A stretch of 64,000 nt of DNA, taken from NCBI RefSeq assembly GCF_002278135.3, contig NZ_CP029425.2:3324001-3388000 (forward strand). Direction: 5' to 3'. Position 1 is the first letter of the stretch; the number at the start of each line of letters is the position of its first letter. The position numbers were made by a program, and so were the translations under genes. This DNA comes from Bradyrhizobium ottawaense. Its GTDB lineage: Bacteria; Pseudomonadota; Alphaproteobacteria; Rhizobiales; Xanthobacteraceae. This document shows positions 7,783 through 18,116 of the stretch, piece after piece. Under the pieces are notes generated by a model, which was not told the DNA's origin, did no database searches, and worked only from the letters and a program-made list of their open reading frames with translations.

Positions 7783-8070
7783 ATGGCCTATTACGTCTAC
7801 ATCCTCGCGAGTAAGAAGCATGGCACGCTCTACATCGGCGTGACCAACGACCTCGTGCGCCGTGTATACGAGCACAAGACGAAAGCCGTCCCCGGCTTCA
7901 CGACGAAGTACGGCGTCGACAAGCTCGTCTTGTTCGAAATCTACGACGATCCTACGACGGCGATCGCCCGCGAGAAAGAACTCAAGAAGTGGCGGCGGGA
8001 TTGGAAGACGCGCCTGATCGAAGAGCAAAACCCGAATTGGGATGATCTCTATCCGGGGATAGCCAACTGA
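7783..8070 (+). CDS. Small single-domain GIY-YIG endonuclease
   Basis: The protein has 95 residues, the whole of a YhbQ/UPF0213-type GIY-YIG domain. YYVYILAS is the GIY strand, TLYIGVTND is the YIG strand, Arg residues lie in LVRRVYEH, and the metal-binding Glu lies in AREKELKKWRR. The family cuts DNA with one divalent metal. Some members are structure-specific and their cellular role is poorly known. An AGGCGGA ribosome site precedes the ATG. The gene fills the space between the two inverted arms of a family A repeat, leaving 11 bp on the left and 5 bp on the right. That arrangement suggests a gene-bearing repeat cassette. The domain call is strong and the mobile role is inference. Confidence 0.88.
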   Translation: MAYYVYILASKKHGTLYIGVTNDLVRRVYEHKTKAVPGFTTKYGVDKLVLFEIYDDPTTAIAREKELKKWRRDWKTRLIEEQNPNWDDLYPGIAN

Positions 8071-8075
8071 GTTTA

Positions 8076-8126
8076 GTGGTTATGGATTCCGGGCTCGCGC
8101 CCAAGCGGGCGCGCCCCGGAATGACG
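8076..8126 (-). repeat. Family A palindromic repeat, right arm framing the GIY-YIG gene
   Basis: Begins GTGGTTATGGATTCC and ends CCCCGGAATGACG. It is the inverted copy of the arm at 7726-7771, differing only in the hairpin loop (CCCAAGCGGG instead of GAA). Confidence 0.85.
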
Positions 8127-8153
8127 AGCGGAGAGTGTTTGCCCCCCAAACAA

Positions 8154-8179
8154 AAACCCCGGCATCGCTGCCGGGGTTT
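8154..8179 (-). terminator. Rho-independent terminator of the groESL operon
   Basis: A 10-bp stem AAACCCCGGC / GCCGGGGTTT with a 6-nt loop lies 25 bases after the groEL stop. On the minus strand the A-rich flank becomes a T-tract (GTTTTTGTTTG). Confidence 0.8.
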
Positions 8180-8203
8180 CGTAGTTCTTGAGGTCGTTGG
8201 ACC

Positions 8204-9886
<1,683 letters not shown>

Positions 9887-10201
9887 TTAGGCCGCCTTCT
9901 TCTTGGAAGCGGGGACGTCGAGGACGCCCATGATGTCGCTTTCCTTCATGATCAAGAGATCGACGCCGTCGATCTTGACTTCAGTGCCGGACCACTTGCC
10001 GAACAGCACGCGGTCGCCGACCTTGAGGTCGATCGGGATCAGCTTGCCGGCTTCGTCGCGGCCACCGGGGCCGACGGCGACGACTTCGCCCTGGGAGGGC
10101 TTTTCCTTGGCAGTGTCGGGGATGATGATGCCGCCGGCGGTCTTCTCTTCTGCGTCGATGCGCTTGACCACGACGCGGTCGTGAAGCGGACGGAATTTCA
10201 T
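9887..10201 (-). CDS. groES: Co-chaperonin GroES (10 kDa)
   Basis: The protein has 104 residues. [12 protein letters not shown] is the canonical start, and the mobile loop [12 protein letters not shown] that contacts GroEL is intact. The tail PASKKKAA is longer than in E. coli, as in many rhizobial copies. It is the first gene of the operon, preceded by GGAGAGCTGC as ribosome site and by the CIRCE operator 44 bp further upstream. Confidence 0.97.
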   Translation of the reverse strand: MKFRPLHDRVVVKRIDAEEKTAGGIIIPDTAKEKPSQGEVVAVGPGGRDEAGKLIPIDLKVGDRVLFGKWSGTEVKIDGVDLLIMKESDIMGVLDVPASKKKAA

Positions 10202-10244
10202 GCAGCTCTCCTAAGCATTTGCACGAGTTGATGATTTTCGTCTG

Positions 10245-10271
10245 TTAGCAATCTGTGCCCGCGAGTGCTAG
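10245..10271. promoter_or_regulatory. CIRCE operator for HrcA
   Basis: TTAGCAATC-N9-GAGTGCTAG matches the CIRCE consensus TTAGCACTC-N9-GAGTGCTAA at 16 of 18 arm positions. HrcA bound here represses groESL and is released when heat titrates GroEL (established for CIRCE). Confidence 0.9.
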
Positions 10272-10285
10272 CACAGGCGAGGCTG

Positions 10286-10313
10286 AAATAGGACAGGAAT
10301 TTTGCGGGAGCAA
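10286..10313 (-). promoter_or_regulatory. Candidate groESL promoter
   Basis: On the minus strand TTGCTC (10308-10313) and CTATTT (10286-10291) are 16 bp apart. The -10 lies 14 bp before CIRCE, so the operator covers the start site. The hexamers are imperfect, and a sigma-32-type reading is also possible. Confidence 0.4.
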
Positions 10314-10578
10314 GGGCTTCTAGCAGAAAAATCAGCACCCGGAAGCGCGGACTGCCAGAATCTCTTTTCCATCGTTAACCGAGGCCGAGCCGTATTAGCA
10401 CGGTGATCCATCTGCTGCTAACGCATTGAATTTCAACAGCTTGTTAAACTTTTGGGCTTGAGATGGGTTGTCAGTTTGCGTCACATTTCTCTCATGTGAG
10501 CGCATCAGTACCGGGTGGCTCGTAAGGCGCACACCGACCAGGCCGCCCCTTGAATGCGCTCCTGCAAAGGAGGTTGGC
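10314..10578. other. Intergenic region upstream of usg
   Basis: No gene is seen. With the groESL control region it separates two divergent genes and probably holds the usg promoter. No convincing -35/-10 pair was found. Confidence 0.4.
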
Positions 10579-10866
10579 ATGGGCGTGCGGAGTGGGGGCG
10601 TTTCCGAGGACTTTCGGAAACAGCTTTTAGGTTACGGGCTGACGACGGCACAAATCCTCTACCGGATGCCGGATCATCCCTCGCTGCTCCAGACCTACGT
10701 CTGGCAGAACTACGACATGTTTCCGAAATTCCCGGCGCTGAAGGATTTCCTGGCCTTCTGGCAGGAAAAGCTGGACGGTCCCCTCCATTCGGTCACCGTC
10801 GCGCACTCCAAGCTGATCAAGCCGGCCGAGCTGCGCGCCGTGGATGGCGTGTTCCGGCTGCATTGA
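10579..10866 (+). CDS. usg: Usg family protein
   Basis: The protein has 95 residues from the ATG at 10579, which has AAGGAGG six bases upstream. The frame continues upstream, but that part is not conserved in character. The core LLGYGLTTAQILYRMPDHP...LLQTYVWQNYD (quoted in part) and the SVTVAHSKLIKP tail are typical of Usg, a small alphaproteobacterial protein first noted beside trp genes in Caulobacter. It has sometimes been labelled a phosphoribosylanthranilate isomerase subunit without strong evidence. No trp gene is adjacent here. Function unknown. Confidence 0.85.
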   Translation: MGVRSGGVSEDFRKQLLGYGLTTAQILYRMPDHPSLLQTYVWQNYDMFPKFPALKDFLAFWQEKLDGPLHSVTVAHSKLIKPAELRAVDGVFRLH

Positions 10867-10882
10867 GACGAATATCGGTCTC

Positions 10883-11006
10883 GTAGGGTGGGCCAAGGCG
10901 CTTAAGCGCCGTGCCCACCATCTCTCCATGATCGCGCGCGGAAGGTAGGCACGCTTCCGCCGTCGCTCTTCGAGCTATGGCGGACCAGTCGTTTTGCCAA
11001 CCCTAC
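10883..11006. repeat. Family D intergenic repeat (GTAGGGTGGGC type)
   Basis: Begins GTAGGGTGGGCCAAGGCGC and ends TTTTGCCAACCCTAC. It contains GGCGCTTAAGCGCC and GTGCCCACCATCTCTC. A shorter and better-preserved copy lies at 29791-29880. Confidence 0.65.
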
Positions 11007-11067
11007 CGATATCTCCCTTGCAGCTCGTCGGACGAACGCACTATTCCCGGGATCGCCTGAGGGGCGA

Positions 11068-13197
11068 TCAGGCGCCCTCGCTGCAATAGCGTCTCCACAT
11101 CGCGCGATAGGCCTCGTCGACCGCTCGCCCGTATGAGACGGGGTTGCTGGCGGCTGCGGCCCGGATCTTGTCGGGCAGCTCGCGGCGCAACCTGTCGAGC
11201 TCGCTGATCTCAGAACCTCGGCTCGTTGCGATTTCGATATACGCCTCATGGCTGTCCGTGACCCAGTCCGGCAAGCCGAGAGCGGTGAGGATGGAGCCGG
11301 CAGCACGGCTGGGCAGGCTGTTGCCGAGCTTCGCCACCACCGGCACGCCCATCTGCAAGGCTTCCCACGTGCTGACGCCGCCGTTCTGCGGGAACGGGTC
11401 GAGGCAGATATCGACGCGATTGAACGATGCCAGATGTTTGCTTCGCAAGGTGGCGCCGAGCAGATCGACGCGTTCGGCCGGCAATCCGCAAGCCTCGAAC
11501 CGCGCCAGCAAATTTTCGCGGACCAGCTGGTCGTCCAGCGCAACATCCTTGATCAGCAGTCGCGAGCCCGGCACCCGCTCGAGAATCCTGGACCAGACTT
11601 GCGCCGCCTCGTCCGAAATCTTGCTGATGCGGTTGAAGACGCCGAAGGTGACGAAGCCGTTCGAGATCGCCGGCGTAGGTGCCCGCGGAATCTCGGTCGG
11701 CAGCGAGGCCAGCGTCACGAAGCACGGCAGGTCGACAACGGTCTCCGCAAACAGATGCCGAACCTCGAAGGGAATCGCGACCGGGTCCGAGAACAGATAA
11801 TCGATCGTCGGCAGCCCGGTGCCAGTGCCGTGACCCCAGCCGTGCACCTGGATCGGTGCAGGCTTGCGCGCAAACACGCCGAGGCGGTTGCCTCTGGTAT
11901 GGCCGGACAGATCGATCAGGATGTCGATGCCGTCGGCGCGGATCTCGGCGGTGAGGCGATCTTCGGTCCATTGCGAGGCGTCGCGCCAGCGATCGGCGAT
12001 CCCCTGAAATTCACCGGTCGTCGCATCCACTTTCGACGAACAAGCGTAGCACACGACCTCGAACTGTGCCCGGTCATGGTGTTGGAGCACCGGCTTGAAA
12101 ATCAACGCAGCCGAATGCGCGTTGAAATCCGACGAGACATAGCCGAGCACCAGACGGCGGTCCGGATCGCGGTTGTTGTCATGCGGGCCCGCCGCGCCTG
12201 AAGCGATTTTCGCGCCGACACGCTCCCACCACACCTGACGCGCCTGCTGATGCCGTTCAACGGTGGCGTCCCCCGCAAAATCGAGCGTGAATATCTTGTT
12301 GGAGATCGCGCTCTGCAGGTCAGGCTGGATGTCGAGGGCTCTGTCGAAACTGGCGAGGGCTTCGTCGACCCGGCCAAGTCCGGCGAGGCAAAGACCCAGC
12401 ACCAGGTGAGCTTGAATGGAATCGGGATCGATCGCCAGCGCCTGCTGGCAGTCGTGGGATGCGTGGGCAATTTGCTGGATCTGGAGCAGGACACTGGCCC
12501 GCGCGAGCCACCCATTCGCGTCGTCGGGTGCCAGCGCAATTGCCTGATTGCCGTCTGCCAGCGCTTCGTCAAATCGCTGAAGTTCCCGTAAAGCCGTGGC
12601 ACGGTTCGCCAGCGCCGCGGCATAGTCGGGCTTGATCGACAGCGCGCGGTTCAAGCTTGCGACGGCCTCGTCATAATTGCGTTGACGGCACAGCGCCCAA
12701 CCCCGGCCGTTGTGGGCTTCGGCAAGGCTTGCGTCGAGTGCGATCGCCTTGTCGTAGCTGTGAAGCGCCTCCTCGTGAAGATCGAGGGCCACGCTCGCGT
12801 TACCGAGATTGGAGAGGGTTGCGGCGTGGTTGGGCCGCAAGGCGAGGGCCTTTCGATAGCTCGCGCAGGCCTCGTCGTGACGGCGCAGCCCGTTGAGCGC
12901 GACGCCCAGCCTCATATGAGCATCGGCAGATTGCGGATCCACGGCGACCGCCCGGCTCAGCAGGATTTCGGCTTGCTGAAAATTCTTGGCGTCGGACTCC
13001 AAAGCACCGAGCATGTGCAGCGCCATGAATTGGTTGGGCGCGAGCTGCAGGAGTTGCCGATAGGCAGCCTGGGCCTCGGCGAGAAGCCCCATCTTGTGTA
13101 GCTGGAGCGCATGCCCGAGCAACGGCAGCACTTCGGCTTTTTGCCGTTTCTGAAGCCGGGCATTTTGAAATGCACGCTGACCTACGCTGTTGCCCAT
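11068..13197 (-). CDS. TPR-repeat GT41 glycosyltransferase (SPINDLY/OGT-like)
   Basis: The protein has 709 residues. About eight tetratricopeptide repeats cover residues 23-300. A C-terminal GT41 domain (about 345-700) shows the family landmarks: GYVSSDFNAHSAALIFKP with the conserved His, DLSGHTRGNRLGVFARKPAP, FGVFNRISKI, and LDPFPQNGGVSTWEALQMG plus the SRAAGSIL nucleotide-sugar site. GT41 enzymes add GlcNAc (OGT) or fucose (SPY) to Ser/Thr of proteins. Bacterial members are often tied to flagellin or cytosolic protein glycosylation. It stands alone, with no flagellin gene nearby. Donor sugar and target are unknown. Confidence 0.9.
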   Translation of the reverse strand: MGNSVGQRAFQNARLQKRQKAEVLPLLGHALQLHKMGLLAEAQAAYRQLLQLAPNQFMALHMLGALESDAKNFQQAEILLSRAVAVDPQSADAHMRLGVALNGLRRHDEACASYRKALALRPNHAATLSNLGNASVALDLHEEALHSYDKAIALDASLAEAHNGRGWALCRQRNYDEAVASLNRALSIKPDYAAALANRATALRELQRFDEALADGNQAIALAPDDANGWLARASVLLQIQQIAHASHDCQQALAIDPDSIQAHLVLGLCLAGLGRVDEALASFDRALDIQPDLQSAISNKIFTLDFAGDATVERHQQARQVWWERVGAKIASGAAGPHDNNRDPDRRLVLGYVSSDFNAHSAALIFKPVLQHHDRAQFEVVCYACSSKVDATTGEFQGIADRWRDASQWTEDRLTAEIRADGIDILIDLSGHTRGNRLGVFARKPAPIQVHGWGHGTGTGLPTIDYLFSDPVAIPFEVRHLFAETVVDLPCFVTLASLPTEIPRAPTPAISNGFVTFGVFNRISKISDEAAQVWSRILERVPGSRLLIKDVALDDQLVRENLLARFEACGLPAERVDLLGATLRSKHLASFNRVDICLDPFPQNGGVSTWEALQMGVPVVAKLGNSLPSRAAGSILTALGLPDWVTDSHEAYIEIATSRGSEISELDRLRRELPDKIRAAAASNPVSYGRAVDEAYRAMWRRYCSEGA

Positions 13198-13415
13198 GGC
13201 TTCAATCCCCCAGAATCTCTCTTCGAGATTAATTCAGCGGGAGAACGAATACGAGACGACGGCCGTTCGCCACGACAGCTTGGGACAAGCTACGACCGAT
13301 CGGGTCATTGAGCCGCTAGCCTTGCGCCCGGCAATTGCCGCCTCATCCAAGACTGGATAATCTGTGCTCGGGTTGTACCCGTCCGGCGGGCGCGCTCAGA
13401 TCAGGGAGGCAGACA

Positions 13416-13943
13416 ATGGCCAAGCAAAAGGCATCAAGACCCGCAACGAAGACCGCAGTGAAGAAGCGGAGCGGCGCCAAAGCGGCGGCGCGATCCTCGG
13501 CACGCAAGGCGGTGAAGGCAAAGGCTCGCACTGCCGTACCGAAGAAGCCCGCACGTCCCAGGCAGCGCATCGCGATCAGCCATCACCGCGAGGAAGACTT
13601 CAAGGCCGATGGCCTGCGCGCTTACGCGAAATACCGCGACCTCGGCATCGCCGACGCTAGCCATGGCCTCGCGCAAGCGCACGTGATCCGGCTGCAAGGT
13701 CCTTGCGATCCGGCTGAGGTGTCAAAGCTGCATTTTCACGACGTCGACTTCCAGATGGTCTACGTGCTCAAGGGCTGGGTGAAGACTTATATGGACGGGC
13801 AGGGCGAGACGTTGATGAAAGAAGGCAGCGCCTGGACCCAGCCGCCGAAGATCAAGCACATGATCCTGGATTATTCGGATGACGTCGAACTGCTGGAGGT
13901 GATCCTGCCGGCGGAGTTCAGGACGGTGGAGTTGAAGGCGTAG
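13416..13943 (+). CDS. Cupin-domain protein with histone-like basic N-terminus
   Basis: The protein has 175 residues from the ATG at 13416, which has AGGGAGG just upstream. Residues 1-52 are a Lys/Ala/Arg-rich tail resembling histone H1 or AlgP-type repeats (KKRSGAKAAARSSARKAVKAK). Residues 60-170 form a single cupin barrel, with metal-type residues in LHFHDVDFQMVYVLKGWVKT and PPKIKHMILDYSDD. Cupins of this small type bind a ligand or metal, and the reaction is not predictable. The tail could bind DNA or RNA or polyanions, which is inference. No operon partner is seen. Confidence 0.75.
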   Translation: MAKQKASRPATKTAVKKRSGAKAAARSSARKAVKAKARTAVPKKPARPRQRIAISHHREEDFKADGLRAYAKYRDLGIADASHGLAQAHVIRLQGPCDPAEVSKLHFHDVDFQMVYVLKGWVKTYMDGQGETLMKEGSAWTQPPKIKHMILDYSDDVELLEVILPAEFRTVELKA

Positions 13944-13979
13944 GCGATCTCTCTCCTTCGTCATTGCTGTGACGGGTAC

Positions 13980-14015
13980 GTAGCCCGGATTGCGCTGCAT
14001 TCCATCCGGGCTGCA
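13980..14015. repeat. Family G short palindrome (AGCCCGGAT...ATCCGGGCT)
   Basis: A 9-bp inverted repeat around GCGCTGCATTCC (roughly), in the gap after the cupin gene. Sequences of this form are common intergenic palindromes in proteobacteria. Confidence 0.6.
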
Positions 14016-14214
14016 GGACTGTCGCGACTCCAGCCCCAACACCGCCCATCAAACACGTCGTCAGCGTTCCCGTCACGATCGCTAAAAAGCACGCGATCTG
14101 GGAAACCGGGCAATTACCAGTCGGATGGTTTCAGCTGACCTGCAGGGCGGGCGCTAACCAATCGAAAATACCTCTCGCAGCAACTCAAGGATGTGAAAAC
14201 GCGGGAGTGCTTTC

Positions 14215-15432
14215 ATGGCGACCAACACTTTTGGCCGACGCGGCGTTACGGCGCCACCGTCAAGAGCGTCGTTTCAACCCGTCGCCGCGCCGACCGTGCG
14301 GGAGATCGTGCGCGACCCCGCTCGGCCCTTGCCCAGCGAAGGGACGCTTTTTGGCGATAACAGGCTTCTGGCCGATATCCCTTTCCTCACCATTGGCCTG
14401 ATTTTCGGTCTGCTTTTGATCTTCGCTCTGCAACGCAGTCTGGCCATCGACGTTGCGCGGGATGGTGACCTCGACGTCCGCTCGCTGATCGCCCAGGGCG
14501 CGTCGGGCTACGATCTCGTTGTCGGACGAGGAGAGTGGTGGAGGATTGGCCTTGCGCCGCTGCTGCACGGCAGCGGGTGGCACCTCGTCAGCAACTGCAT
14601 TGGGTTGTTCATCGTCGGCGTCAGGCTGGAGTCTCTGATCGGCCGTGGCTGGTTTGCGCTGATCTTCGTCGCCAGTGCAGTGGCGGGCGAGGTCGGCTCT
14701 CTGCTGGGCAATGGCCCCGGCACGGTGGGCGTGGGCGCGTCCGGCGCCATCACCGGGCTCATCGCCGCGCTGTTCGTCGCGAGCTTCGAGCCCGAAGCGG
14801 ACGCCGATCAAACCATATCGAGACTGAAGACGTCGCTCTTCTTCGGTGTTCCCGCACTGCTGCCGCTGGCCTTCGGCGCCTCGGGCAATGTCAACTATTA
14901 TGCCCATGCAGGCGGTGCGGTGGCCGGTGCCGCGCTTGCGATTACGCCGTGGCTCGCCTTCTGGTCCTATGACAGCCTGCCGCGGAGCGCCGGCATGACG
15001 TTGCTTGCAGCATCCCTCGGATCTCTGATCTGCGCCGGCTTCGCCGCCGTTCATTATTCGTCCTACATGGCCGATGCCGTGCATTATATCCGCGCGTCGG
15101 AAGTGCCGGCGAAGGCTGACGAGATGGTCAGCCGGTCGTTCGATCTCGTCACCCGCTACCCAAAAGATGCGCGGGCCCACGTGTTCCGTGCGGTCTTCTT
15201 CCTGGAACAAGCCAACCTCAGTGCCGCCGAGACGGAGGCGCGAACCGCCCTGTCGCTCGCCGCTTCAGATGTGGCGGGTGGGCCGGTGCGCTCCGGGGCG
15301 CAAGGCTTGATGGCGGTGTTGCTGTGGGCGCAGGGACGAACGAGCGAGGCGAAGGCCATGGCGGTCGAGCCCTGCCGTGCCAAGCTGGCCGAGGTGCGCC
15401 GCATCTTGCAGAAGTCGAAATTGTGCAGTTGA
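14215..15432 (+). CDS. Rhomboid family intramembrane serine protease
   Basis: The protein has 405 residues. A cytoplasmic N-terminus of about 50 residues precedes a six-helix-type rhomboid core (about 55-275). Oxyanion residues lie in HLVSNCIGL (His123, Asn127), the catalytic Ser176 in GVGASGAITGL, and His231 in YYAHAGGAVAG. After an additional hydrophobic segment at about 260-282, residues 300-405 are soluble and helical, with a TPR-like pattern (DLVTRYPKDARAHVFRAVFF). Rhomboids cleave transmembrane segments of partner proteins. The C-terminal extension may present substrates. It ends 23 bp from the convergent transporter gene. Confidence 0.9.
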   Translation: MATNTFGRRGVTAPPSRASFQPVAAPTVREIVRDPARPLPSEGTLFGDNRLLADIPFLTIGLIFGLLLIFALQRSLAIDVARDGDLDVRSLIAQGASGYDLVVGRGEWWRIGLAPLLHGSGWHLVSNCIGLFIVGVRLESLIGRGWFALIFVASAVAGEVGSLLGNGPGTVGVGASGAITGLIAALFVASFEPEADADQTISRLKTSLFFGVPALLPLAFGASGNVNYYAHAGGAVAGAALAITPWLAFWSYDSLPRSAGMTLLAASLGSLICAGFAAVHYSSYMADAVHYIRASEVPAKADEMVSRSFDLVTRYPKDARAHVFRAVFFLEQANLSAAETEARTALSLAASDVAGGPVRSGAQGLMAVLLWAQGRTSEAKAMAVEPCRAKLAEVRRILQKSKLCS

Positions 15433-15455
15433 CCAGGCTACGGCATCACCACGGG

Positions 15456-16706
15456 TCACGTTATGACCCCCACCACCGCGCCCATCACGCACGTCGTCAG
15501 CGTCCCTGATACGATCGACTTCAATCCCAGCGCGTTGATCTCCTCGCGCCGCTCCGGCGCCATCACGCCCAAGCCGCCGATCATGATGCCGAGGCTGGCG
15601 AAATTGGCGAAGCCGCACATCGCGTAGAGCATGATCAGGCGCGAGCGCGGCTCGAGCGCATCACCCGGCAGCTTCGCAAAGTCGACATAGGCGATCAATT
15701 CGTTGAGCACGGTCTTGGTGCCCATCAGGCTGCCGGCCGTCACCGCCTGATCCCATGGCAGCCCCATCAGCCAGCACACCGGCGCCATCACGAGACCGAG
15801 CAGGCGCTGCAACGAGATCGCGGCGCCGCCAACATTCGGCAGCAGGCCGAGCATGGCGTTGACGAGATAGACCAGCGCCACCAGCACCAGCAGCATGGCG
15901 ACGATGTTGATCAGCAGCTCGATCCCCGCGCTGGTGCCTTTCACGATCGCATCCATCGTGCTGGAGACTTCCATCTCCGGATCTTCGAGCGTGCCGCCGG
16001 TACGCGTGTTGGAGGTTTCAGGCACCATGATCAGGCTGACGAGGATCGCGGCCGGCGCGCCCAGCACGGAGGCGATGACGAAGTGCGCGGCCGCGTCGGG
16101 AATGAGAGGAGCAAGGAGCGTCGCATAGAGCACCAGCACGGTGCCGGCGATGCCGGCCATGCCGCCGGTCATCACCAGGAACAATTCGCTGCGGGTCATC
16201 TGCTTCAGATACGGCCGCACGAACAGCGGCGCCTCGACCATGCCGAGAAAGATATTGGCGGCGGTCGAGAGGCCCACCGCGCCGCCGACGCCGAGCGTCC
16301 GCTCCAGCAGCCAGGCCATGCCGCGCACGATCGGCGGCAGCACGCGCCAATAGAACAGCAGCGTCGTCAGCACGCTCATGACCAGCACGATCGGCAGCGC
16401 CTGGAACGCCAGGATGAAATCGGCGCCAGGCACCTTGAGGTCGAAGGGCAGGGCGCCGCCGCCGACATAGCCGAACACGAAGGCGGAGCCGGCGCGCGAG
16501 GCCGCCGAGATCGCGCCGACCGCATCGTTGATGGCGCCGAAGGCGTGCGCGACGACCGGCAGCTTCAGGAGCACGATCGCGGTGACGAAGGTGGCGACGA
16601 GGCCGATCGCCGCCTGCCGCAGCGACACGGCGCGCCGATTCTCCGCCAATGCGAAGGCGATCAACAGCAATGCGAAAATGCCGAGTGCCGATTGCAAACG
16701 CAGCAT
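15456..16706 (-). CDS. NupC-type concentrative nucleoside transporter
   Basis: The protein has 416 residues and about ten membrane segments. It has the CNT family layout: an N-terminal Nucleos_tra2_N-like region, a central gate domain, and the C-terminal core with GTKTVLNELIAYVDFAK and the LIMLYAMCGFANFASLGI motif, which contacts nucleoside and ion in characterised CNTs. It imports nucleosides by proton or sodium symport. It is monocistronic and convergent with the rhomboid gene. The start is the ATG at 16706. Confidence 0.9.
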   Translation of the reverse strand: MLRLQSALGIFALLLIAFALAENRRAVSLRQAAIGLVATFVTAIVLLKLPVVAHAFGAINDAVGAISAASRAGSAFVFGYVGGGALPFDLKVPGADFILAFQALPIVLVMSVLTTLLFYWRVLPPIVRGMAWLLERTLGVGGAVGLSTAANIFLGMVEAPLFVRPYLKQMTRSELFLVMTGGMAGIAGTVLVLYATLLAPLIPDAAAHFVIASVLGAPAAILVSLIMVPETSNTRTGGTLEDPEMEVSSTMDAIVKGTSAGIELLINIVAMLLVLVALVYLVNAMLGLLPNVGGAAISLQRLLGLVMAPVCWLMGLPWDQAVTAGSLMGTKTVLNELIAYVDFAKLPGDALEPRSRLIMLYAMCGFANFASLGIMIGGLGVMAPERREEINALGLKSIVSGTLTTCVMGAVVGVIT

Positions 16707-16851
16707 GATGTCCCCAAACCCTCAATGATTATGGCCGGGCCGGCGCTGCAAAGGCAATGCCGGCAGCCGCCAGAAGCGCCCCACTGTTGACAAGCGGGGC
16801 CACCTCGGCCACGCGGGGGCCTTCGACAGTGAGGGGGAGAGCGGTCCGAGG

Positions 16852-18105
16852 GTGACCCAAAAGGCGATGCCAGAGCAGCTAAATTCCGGACATCCGCCGG
16901 TCAGCGCCCGTGCGCTCCTCGCCCACCGCGCGTTCCTGTTCTTCCTGCTCTCGCGCAGCCTGTCGCGCTTTTCCAGCCAGATCGCGGCGGTCGCGATCGG
17001 CTGGCAGATCTACGATCTCACCGGCTCGGCCTTCGACCTCGGCATGGTCGGCCTCGTGCAGTTCCTGCCCACCGCGCTCCTGGTGTTCGTCGCCGGCCAC
17101 GCCGCCGACCGCTATGAGCGCAAGCGGGTGGTCCAGCTCTGCCAGTTCGTTGAAGCGGCGACCGCGCTCTATCTCGCAATCATCACCTATCTCGGCGCGG
17201 TCGGCGAAGTCCAGATCTTCATCGCGACCTTCGTGCTCGGCATTGCCGGCGCGTTCGAGAGCCCGACCACGGCGGCGCTGCTGCCGCTGATCGCGCCGCA
17301 GGGCTCGCTTCAGCGTGCCACCGCAGTCTCCAGCGGGGCGGCGCAGGTCGCGACCATCACCGGCCCGGCGCTCGGCGGCTTCGCCTATGCGGTCGCCCCG
17401 CATCTTGCCTATGCCATGATGGTGCTGTTCTGGATCTTCGGCATGATCCTGACCGGCTTCATCCGGCCGCGTCCGCAGGCGATCGCGAAGCAGGGGATGG
17501 ACTCGGACAACATCTTTGCCGGCGTTCGCTTCATTCGCAGCAATCCGGCGATCCTTGGCACCATCTCGCTGGACCTGTTCGCGGTGCTGTTCGGCGGCGT
17601 CACCGCGCTGCTGCCGATCTATGCCCGCGACATCCTGCAGACCGGTCCGGTCGGGCTCGGCGTGCTCCGTGCCGCGCCGGCGGTCGGTGCGCTCCTGATG
17701 ACCATGGTGCTGGCACGTCACGCCATCTCGAGGCACGTGGGCCTGCGCATGTTTCAGGCCGTGATCGTGTTCGGCCTCGCCACCATCGTGTTCGCGCTGT
17801 CCTCCTGGATGTGGCTGTCGGTGCTCGCGCTCGCCGTGCTCGGTGCTGCCGACACGATCAGCGTCGTGATCCGCTTCTCGCTGGTGCAGCTGTCCACGCC
17901 CGACGAGATGCGCGGCCGGGTCGGCGCGGTGAACTTCCTCTTCATCAACGCCTCGAACCAACTCGGCCAGTTCGAAAGCGGAGTGGCCGCCGCACTGCTC
18001 GGCGCCATGCCGGCCGCCGTGCTCGGCGGCGTTGCCACCGTTGCGGTGGCGCTTTTGTGGATGAAGCTGTTTCCGAGCCTGCGGCAGGTGGAGAGTTTGG
18101 AGTAG
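16852..18105 (+). CDS. MFS transporter (EntS/MFS_3-like)
   Basis: The protein has 417 residues and twelve predicted membrane helices. The start is the GTG at 16852 after GAGGG, with an ATG at 16867 as alternative. The FSSQIAAVAIGWQIYDLTGSAFDLGMVGL region and the motif-A-like GHAADRYERKRV are typical of the MFS_3 group that includes the enterobactin exporter EntS. The substrate cannot be read from the sequence, and no siderophore genes are nearby. It is likely an exporter. Confidence 0.85.
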   Translation: MTQKAMPEQLNSGHPPVSARALLAHRAFLFFLLSRSLSRFSSQIAAVAIGWQIYDLTGSAFDLGMVGLVQFLPTALLVFVAGHAADRYERKRVVQLCQFVEAATALYLAIITYLGAVGEVQIFIATFVLGIAGAFESPTTAALLPLIAPQGSLQRATAVSSGAAQVATITGPALGGFAYAVAPHLAYAMMVLFWIFGMILTGFIRPRPQAIAKQGMDSDNIFAGVRFIRSNPAILGTISLDLFAVLFGGVTALLPIYARDILQTGPVGLGVLRAAPAVGALLMTMVLARHAISRHVGLRMFQAVIVFGLATIVFALSSWMWLSVLALAVLGAADTISVVIRFSLVQLSTPDEMRGRVGAVNFLFINASNQLGQFESGVAAALLGAMPAAVLGGVATVAVALLWMKLFPSLRQVESLE

Positions 18106-18116
18106 GGGAATGTCTC

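Noticed and set aside
7726..8126. A toxin-antitoxin or phage-defence reading for the GIY-YIG gene.
   Set aside because: There is no partner gene or second domain, and the flanking inverted repeats give a better explanation.
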